A stretch of 29,353 bases of DNA from Thermoplasmata archaeon. GTDB lineage: Archaea > Thermoplasmatota > Thermoplasmata > Thermoplasmatales > Thermoplasmataceae. Shown in pieces: positions 23,991 through 29,353 of the stretch (position 1 is the stretch's first letter; every line of letters starts with the position of its first letter). The stretch spans positions 1 to 29,353 of the forward strand of contig JAJZZW010000008.1 in the NCBI GenBank assembly GCA_021797385.1, given 5' to 3'. The position numbers were made by a program, and so were the translations under genes. The notes below the pieces were generated by a model. It worked only from the letters and a program-made list of their open reading frames with translations, was not told the DNA's origin and ran no database searches.

Positions 23991-25093
23991 GCTGCATTAT
24001 CGTCTCTATCTATTGTTAATCCACAGTTACTGCAGCTATATTCTCTATCATCAAGAGTCTGTTCCTCTATTATATTTCCACAGTTAGAGCATTGTTTAGA
24101 TGTATTCTTAGGGTTTACCTTTACACAGTATTTACCGGCTCTTTCAGCCTTGTAAATAGTGTTTTTAATAAGCTCACCCCAGGAGGCATCTGCTATGCTT
24201 TTTGCCAATTTATGGTTCTTCATCATATTCTCTATGTTAAGATCCTCATATGCTATGAAGTTATGATTGTTTACCAGAGTCCTGGATAGCTTCTGTGAAA
24301 AATCATTTCTCTGGTTGGCTATATGGCTGCTTATTCTTGCAACTCTTACTCTTGCCTCCCTTCTATTCTCAGATCCTTTCTGCTTCCTTGATAAACTTCT
24401 CTGTGCCTTTTTCAATCTCTTCTCTGACTTTCTCAGATACTTTGGCGGGTCTACTGGTGTATTGTCAGTGGTTGCTATTAATTTTAGAAGGCCAACATCT
24501 ATTCCTACTGGATTATATGGAAACTCAGAGCAGTTCATATTGTTATTAACCTCTTCCACCATAAATGTTACAAAATATCGATTGGCTTTATCTTTCTTTA
24601 TTGTTGCCTGCTTTATTTTTCCATTTATTTTTCTGTGCTGGAACATTCTTATTTTTCCTATCTTCGAAAAGGATACATGTGTACTGTCTATTATCTTAAA
24701 TCCGAACTGTGTATATGTTATTGAACGGTAATGATCCTTAGATTTGAATCTGGGAAATCCTGCCTTTATCTTTTTTCCATTTTTCTTCTCCCTTACTCTG
24801 CTGAAAAAGTTGTTATATGCTTTATCCAGTCTATCTGCTACATTCATAAGCACCTGTGAAAATATACTCCTGTATTCAGGAAATTCCTCTTTAAGTTCTG
24901 ATAACTCGATAGTCTGTGTGTTATAGCTGACCTTTAGGTTTTTATAATAATCCTTATTCAGCTGGTATCCTATCTTTCTCTGTTCTAACATGGCATTGTA
25001 TAATTTATAGGATAAATACAGAATATTCTCTATAGTCTTTGTTTGTGTTTTATTCGGATATATTCTGAATTTATATGCGGTCTTATATTCCAT
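23828..25093 (-). CDS. tnpB: TnpB RNA-guided nuclease of IS200/IS605 superfamily
   Basis: This 421-residue TnpB is intact: an N-terminal OrfB_IS605 HTH/WED region (YKFRIYPNKTQ at 7-17), RuvC motifs with D199 (VGIDVGL), E283 (AYEDLNIENM) and D364 (IDRDDNAAVN), and a four-cysteine zinc finger CSNC/CSNC (335, 338, 354, 357). The tail KKSRHKKKKIPTDCGEFMPVEG lies over the predicted guide RNA. TnpB proteins are ancestors of Cas12 and cut DNA next to a TAM using the guide RNA. Here the TAM should be TTAC. The frame opens further upstream (ATG 25129), but a TTATAAAG box 25-32 nt before ATG 25093, conserved in the second copy, indicates MEYKT as the start. Confidence 0.92.
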   Translation of the reverse strand: MEYKTAYKFRIYPNKTQTKTIENILYLSYKLYNAMLEQRKIGYQLNKDYYKNLKVSYNTQTIELSELKEEFPEYRSIFSQVLMNVADRLDKAYNNFFSRVREKKNGKKIKAGFPRFKSKDHYRSITYTQFGFKIIDSTHVSFSKIGKIRMFQHRKINGKIKQATIKKDKANRYFVTFMVEEVNNNMNCSEFPYNPVGIDVGLLKLIATTDNTPVDPPKYLRKSEKRLKKAQRSLSRKQKGSENRREARVRVARISSHIANQRNDFSQKLSRTLVNNHNFIAYEDLNIENMMKNHKLAKSIADASWGELIKNTIYKAERAGKYCVKVNPKNTSKQCSNCGNIIEEQTLDDREYSCSNCGLTIDRDDNAAVNVLHAGFKKIFSTFIIIKPKKSRHKKKKIPTDCGEFMPVEGKTYTSNGKFFL

Positions 25094-25117
25094 GCTTATC
25101 ATTGGTATGGTATAAAT

Positions 25118-25125
25118 CTTTATAA
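25118..25125 (-). promoter_or_regulatory. TATA box of tnpB
   Basis: TTATAAAG on the minus strand sits at -32 to -25 from ATG 25093. The second copy has TTATAAAT at the same distance from its ATG (28948-28955), so the box and the start are conserved together. Confidence 0.55.
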
Positions 25126-27458
25126 GCATTATCTCCTGATTTCCAGAAATTCATCCACATCGCAAGCTCAGTGGCTTTCTTTCTGGTAGATTGATTTGTA
25201 AAAGCTTTAATGAAAAAACTTGCAGTAAATACCAAAGTATTAAGGGATAATCATTGGATTGTCATCCCTGCAAGTGACCTTGTGCCCGGGGACGTTATAC
25301 ATTTGAGCATAGGAAATATAGTTCCGGCAGATGGGAAGTTGATTAAAGGCTCATATTTGAACGTAGATCAATCGGCACTAACTGGGGAATCATTACCCGT
25401 TTCGAAAGCTGTAGGAGATGTCATTTATTCAAGTTCCCTGGTAAGACAGGGAGAGATGGATGCTATTGTTATCGGAACAGGGAAAGGTACATTATTCGGA
25501 AAAACAACCACGTTAACAAGTGAGGCTGTCAAGACGTCCAATATGCAGAAAATAACGGATAAAGTACTCTATTTCCTTGTTGCTATAGCAATTATCTTAG
25601 ATGTAGTAATATTCATAGATGGCATAATTCTGCATACAAATTTGCTTGAGGATTTATTATTTGCGTTAATACTTCTGGTAGCCTCAATACCTATAGCAAT
25701 GCCTGTTGTGCTCACAATGACAATGGCACTGGGAACAGTTGAGCTGTCAAAGAAAAATGCAATAGTAACAAGATTTGCAGCTGTTGAAGAATTATCCACA
25801 ATGGATATACTGTGCAGCGATAAAACCGGTACCTTAACACAGAACATTATTACTGCCGGCGATCCTGTACCCTATAACAATTATACTTCAAGTGATGTTT
25901 TGCTCTATGCGGTTCTATCCTCCAGCAATGAAAATATGGATGCTATCGATCAGGCCATAGCAACCAGATCAGAAGCTGCCGGCGTATCACATATGCTTTC
26001 CAACTTCACACAGGAAAATTTCATACCTTTTGATCCTGCAAAAAAAAGAACAGAATCCACCGTAATGGTAAGGGATAAAAATTCTGTCATGCATATTATG
26101 AAAGGCGAACCCAACACCATTATATCCTTTGTAAGTAACGTTCCACAGGAATTACCGCCTAAAGTTAACAGCCTTGCCAGTGAGGGGTACCGTGTTATTG
26201 CTGTTGCTGTTTCAAATGATGGTAAAGAATACCAATTTGTCGGTTTAATACCATTATTCGACCCACTAAGGCCAGATACAAAGGAAATGGTAAATACCGC
26301 AGAGAGCATGGGAATAAAAGTAAAAATGATAACAGGAGATAATATAGCCATAGCAAGGGAGATAGGAAAACAAATATCATTGACCGGCGAGGCAATAAAT
26401 TCATCTGGTTTATCGAATGTTGGTGCCGGAGAGGTAGAAAATGTTGATATATTTGCTCAGGTCTTTCCAGAGCAAAAATACAATATAGTTAAACTGCTAA
26501 AATCTGATAAACATACTGTTGGAATGACCGGTGACGGTGTCAATGATGCACCTGCATTGAAAGAAGCAAACGTAGGCATAGCAGTTTACGGGGCAACAGA
26601 TGTGGCAAAAAATGCTGCTGACCTTGTTTTATCGGCTCCTGGACTGGCCGTAATCATTGATGCTGTAAAAGAAGGCAGGTCTGTTTTCCAGAAAATGCTT
26701 AGCTATGTGCTTTACAGGATAACAGAAACAGTAAGGATACTGGTATTTGTTACTGCATCAATATTAATATTCAGATTTTATCCGATAACAGCCTTTATGC
26801 TGGTAATTCTTGCACTATTAAACGATATACCCATAATAGCCGTATCAACAGATCATGTTACAGCCTCTGATCAACCGGAGAAATGGAATATGAAATATAT
26901 TGCAGGTTTATCTAGTACCTTAGGTTTAATGGGGGCGGGGGAAACCATACTTCTACTATATCTAGGGTACTCGATATTTCATTTCTCTTTAATAGTAATA
27001 TATTCTATAGTTTTCCTTAAGTTAATAGCATCAGGACATTTTACAATGTTCGTGACAAGGAACAAAAAACCCTTCTGGCATAATCCGCCCAGCTTAATTC
27101 TGTTCATGGCTTTAATGTCTACGATTATCTTGGGTTACGTCCTTGCAGCATTTGGGCTCGGCATAGGCGCTATAGGTCTAGTCATTGCCATACTTGTGGT
27201 TTTATATGCATTCATCTGGTTTATGGTAGAGGACGGATTAAGACTATTATATGATAAATTATTCAAAATGTATACAAAATAATTCCCAATCTAGGCCATT
27301 CTAGGGGGAGCGCCGCCTAATATATCTAAAAAAATAGCTATATAATGAGACCGAATTGCTTTTCCAGGCATCGTAATGAAAAGAACTAGAAATATTTAAA
27401 CTTAATAAGCATTATACTATCTATAATTCCATTAAAATTTGAATTAGTAGGGAATGAA

Positions 27459-28781
27459 ATGGCAGAAAAAAAGTTGATAAGCGTTTCGGTTGCAACTGCA
27501 GTTGGGCTCGGTGCAATTATAGGTGCGGGCATATTTGTTTTAAGCGGTACAACAATAGCGCTGGCAGGGGCAAATGCACTGATTGCGTTTGCCCTTGTGG
27601 GGGTTCTGGCAATTATTATTGCCATGGAATTCGGAGAACTTGGATCCATGATGCCACATGCTAAGGGCGCTTCATTCTCATACATTTTTGAAGCGTTCGG
27701 CAGTGAGATGGGATTTATAACAGGAATATTGCTGTATTTCAGTTTTTCCACTGCCATAGCTGCCATAGCACTGGGATTTGGATCTTACCTCGGTAGCCTC
27801 GTCGGCCTTCACTATGGGTACTTTCCTATTGTTTTTGCAATTATGCTGATTTTTGTGTTATCTATTGTTAATATAGTCGGGGTTAAAAAGGCGGCAAAGG
27901 CAGATTTTTATCTGGTAATGGTAAAACTCGGAATATTGACAATTTTTGTTATTTCAGCCATTGTACTTGCATACTCCACAAAAACGCTGAATATTTCAAA
28001 TTTTACAGTGCCTCCTGCGAAGGATAATATAAATGCAATATTTGCCGCAAGCATAGCTGTATTTTTTGCATACTCTGGATTCCAATCAATATCAACAATT
28101 ACATCAGATGTCAAGGGAGGTGCAAATAAAGCAGCAAAGGCAATAGTATTATCTGTAGTTATCAGCATGATATTCTATATACTTGTTGTTGTTGCATTAA
28201 TGTTAATGGTTCCAGCTTCAAAGTTTACCATATCCGCTGATCCCCTGGCATTTGCACTGGGTTATGTTCACGCACCTTATTCACTTTATGTAATAGTAAT
28301 TATAGGCGCATTGATAGCCACAACCTCTGCCACACTTGCCATGATAATGACATCATCAAGAGTACTTTACCAGATCGGTGAAAATAAACTTCTTCCTAAA
28401 TTTTTCAGGAAATTCAATGCCAGTAAGGACGTTTCTGTCAACGGTGTAATAATTTCGTCCATGATAGGGATTATAATGCTTTTCTCAGGAAATATCTATA
28501 TAATAGCTGCAATCAGCAATTTTGGACTTTTGCTTTCATATCTGGTATCCAGCTTCGCTTTAATACATTTCAGGAGGATAAAAAAATCAGGAACGTTTAA
28601 GACTCCGCTGTATCCTTATACGACAATAGCAGGAATAGTTTTACTTATTTTATTCATATACGGTATGCCCAGAGAGGCGCTTGACATAGGTGTAATTATA
28701 ATCCTGATACTGTTCATGCTTTATTACTTCCTGATAGAATTCAAACGGGATAAGGTAGTTAAAGAAGAACTATTCAAATAA
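27459..28781 (+). CDS. APC-superfamily amino acid permease
   Basis: This 440-residue membrane protein has about 12 hydrophobic helices. The first helix has the APC signature VGLGAIIGAGIFVLSG (residues 15-30), followed by EFGELGSMMPHAKGASFSYIFEAFG and, in helix 6, AVFFAYSGFQSIS, which correspond to the unwound substrate-binding helices 1 and 6 of the APC fold. It should import an amino acid or amine with H+ or Na+. Substrate is unknown. It is preceded by its own 176-nt gap with TTAAAATTT about 20-28 nt before the ATG, so it is probably transcribed alone. It lies between two oppositely oriented copies of the insertion element. Confidence 0.9.
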   Translation: MAEKKLISVSVATAVGLGAIIGAGIFVLSGTTIALAGANALIAFALVGVLAIIIAMEFGELGSMMPHAKGASFSYIFEAFGSEMGFITGILLYFSFSTAIAAIALGFGSYLGSLVGLHYGYFPIVFAIMLIFVLSIVNIVGVKKAAKADFYLVMVKLGILTIFVISAIVLAYSTKTLNISNFTVPPAKDNINAIFAASIAVFFAYSGFQSISTITSDVKGGANKAAKAIVLSVVISMIFYILVVVALMLMVPASKFTISADPLAFALGYVHAPYSLYVIVIIGALIATTSATLAMIMTSSRVLYQIGENKLLPKFFRKFNASKDVSVNGVIISSMIGIIMLFSGNIYIIAAISNFGLLLSYLVSSFALIHFRRIKKSGTFKTPLYPYTTIAGIVLLILFIYGMPREALDIGVIIILILFMLYYFLIEFKRDKVVKEELFK

Positions 28782-28875
28782 TAATTTGAAAAAATAAAAC
28801 CAATAAAGTACTATAGCAATACTGGAAAATATATAAAGGATATATAATAACCAAAACAATCCAATACATTATTAC

Positions 28876-29353
28876 AAATAAATATGCCGGAAAAAAGGCC
28901 ACTGAATTTATGATGTGGATGAATTTCCTGCAATCAGGGGAGAATGCTTATAAATATTCATTCCATACTAATGATATACATGGAATATAAGACCACATAT
29001 AGATTCAGAATATATCCAGATAAAACCCAGATAAAGACCATAGATGACATTCTGTATTTATCCCACATATTATACAATGCCATGTTAGAGCAGAGAAAGA
29101 TGGCATATGAATTGAATAGGGATTTTTATGAAAACCTAAAGGTAAACTATAACACCCAATCTGTTGAGCTATCAAAACTTAAGAATGAATTTCCTGAATA
29201 TAAAAATATATATTCACAGGCCTTATGAATGTGGCTGACAGATTGGACAAGTCATATGGCAACTTCTTCAGGAGAGTAAGGGAGAAGAAGAATGGAAAGA
29301 AGATAAAGGCAGGATTTCCAAGGTTCAAATCTAAGGATCAGTACCGTTCAATA
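28876..29353 (+). mobile_element. Second related insertion element, left part only
   Basis: The left end aligns by eye with that of the copy at 23788-25197 from the first AAAT after TTAC (28872-28875). Stretches such as GATGTGGATGAATTTC and ATACATGGAATATAAGA are shared apart from scattered differences. The element runs off the window. It is oriented opposite to the first copy. Its tnpB carries a frameshift. Confidence 0.82.
28980..29353 (+). pseudogene. tnpB: Frameshifted tnpB, 5' part
   Basis: The frame begins MEYKTTYRFRIYPDKTQ and parallels the intact TnpB for 82 residues to YSQAL, then hits TGA at 29226-29228. One base downshift restores MNVADRLDKSYGNFF and KAGFPRFKSKDQYRS, matching the intact protein. 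The intact copy reads TTA ATG AAT at this place, here TTATGAAT, so one A has been lost. Catalytic regions lie beyond the window. If no suppression occurs the protein is dead. A sequencing error in the A-run context is possible. Confidence 0.8.

Larger units (their letters stand above)
23788..25197 (-). mobile_element. IS200/IS605-superfamily, tnpB-only (IS1341-type) element, complete
   Basis: The 1410-bp element lies inside the ATPase gene. Its right end is at 23788 (GTGACATCC next to a hairpin) and its left end at 25197. The borders follow from restoring the ATPase frame and from the left end of the second copy, which is similar up to the same point (both read TTAC then AAAT on the tnpB strand). 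There is no target duplication and no terminal inverted repeat, and insertion is directly 3' of TTAC on the tnpB strand, all as in this superfamily. IS608 uses the same tetranucleotide. No tnpA gene is inside, so movement would need a Y1 transposase in trans. Confidence 0.88.
23449..27282 (+). pseudogene. P-type (P3A) H+-ATPase gene split by a tnpB insertion element
   Basis: The 5' part (23449-23787, 113 codons) carries the N-terminal cation-ATPase domain and first helices up to FWQEKSAGDA. The 3' part (25198-27282) resumes in the same frame with VKALMKKLAVN. Joined, they give one uninterrupted 807-codon frame, the normal size of archaeal plasma-membrane H+-ATPases. All hallmarks survive: LTGESLPVS (actuator loop), LCSDKTGTLT (phosphorylated aspartate), MTGDNIAIA and MTGDGVNDAPALKEA (hinge). 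The pump would move protons outward at the cost of ATP. As it stands the N-terminal frame stops at 23806-23808 inside the element. The 3' part could start at ATG 25210 (690 residues), but would lack the first helices. Loss of function is therefore inferred, though precise excision of the element would repair it. Confidence 0.88.

Noticed and set aside
24267..24731. A 154-codon hydrophobic plus-strand frame opposite tnpB.
   Set aside because: It is the antisense of a Lys/Glu-rich coding region, which always looks like a Phe/Leu-rich membrane protein. tnpB has all its motifs.
25210..27282. Reading the 690-codon 3' part as an independent, complete P-type ATPase.
   Set aside because: It lacks the N-terminal domain and first membrane helices that all relatives have, and the missing part is found in frame on the other side of the insertion element.

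Overview
The window looks like part of an archaeal chromosome, most likely an acidophilic Thermoplasmata relative (Ferroplasma/Acidiplasma/Cuniculiplasma-like). This is an inference. It rests on AT-rich DNA, archaeal TATA boxes placed about 25-30 nt upstream of start codons at the heads of transcription units (leaderless mRNAs), GGAGGTGA-type ribosome sites in front of internal genes, a P3A-type H+-ATPase, many APC/NCS1 permeases, and a PadR/secreted-protein/MFS gene set of archaeal style. No rRNA, tRNA or CRISPR was seen.

Region 1 (1-2.6 kb): the tail of an unidentified gene, a degraded non-coding stretch, then a BtpA/SgcQ-family TIM-barrel protein followed 7 nt later by an inosine/uridine-type nucleoside hydrolase. 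Region 2 (2.8-17.3 kb) is the core. It holds an NCS1 nucleobase permease (minus strand), an Lrp/AsnC regulator (minus strand), and then two tightly packed plus-strand blocks. Block A encodes a class III aminotransferase, a methylmalonate-semialdehyde-type dehydrogenase, a dihydropyrimidine dehydrogenase catalytic subunit (PreA-like), a beta-ureidopropionase and an NCS1 permease. Block B encodes a second NCS1 permease, a CodA-type cytosine deaminase, a dihydropyrimidinase and an MFS transporter. Read together these give an apparently complete reductive route: nucleoside -> cytosine/uracil -> dihydrouracil -> N-carbamoyl-beta-alanine -> beta-alanine -> malonate semialdehyde -> acetyl-CoA, with its own uptake systems and a candidate regulator. 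The dehydrogenase lacks the Fe-S and NAD(P)H modules of the known enzymes, so its electron donor is unknown.

Region 3 (17.4-23.0 kb): a small hypothetical gene beside a decayed reading frame; a minus-strand operon of DHA2-type MFS exporter, secreted/anchored protein and PadR regulator with a perfect 16-bp palindrome at its head; a carbamate kinase; and a DUF5752-like small protein.

Region 4 (23.4-29.35 kb): a P-type H+-ATPase gene split by a 1410-bp tnpB-only IS200/IS605-type element whose borders can be read to the base. Removing it restores one 807-codon frame, and the insertion lies directly 3' of TTAC. An APC permease follows, and then the left end of a second, related element whose tnpB is frameshifted. 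That element is also placed 3' of TTAC and runs off the window.
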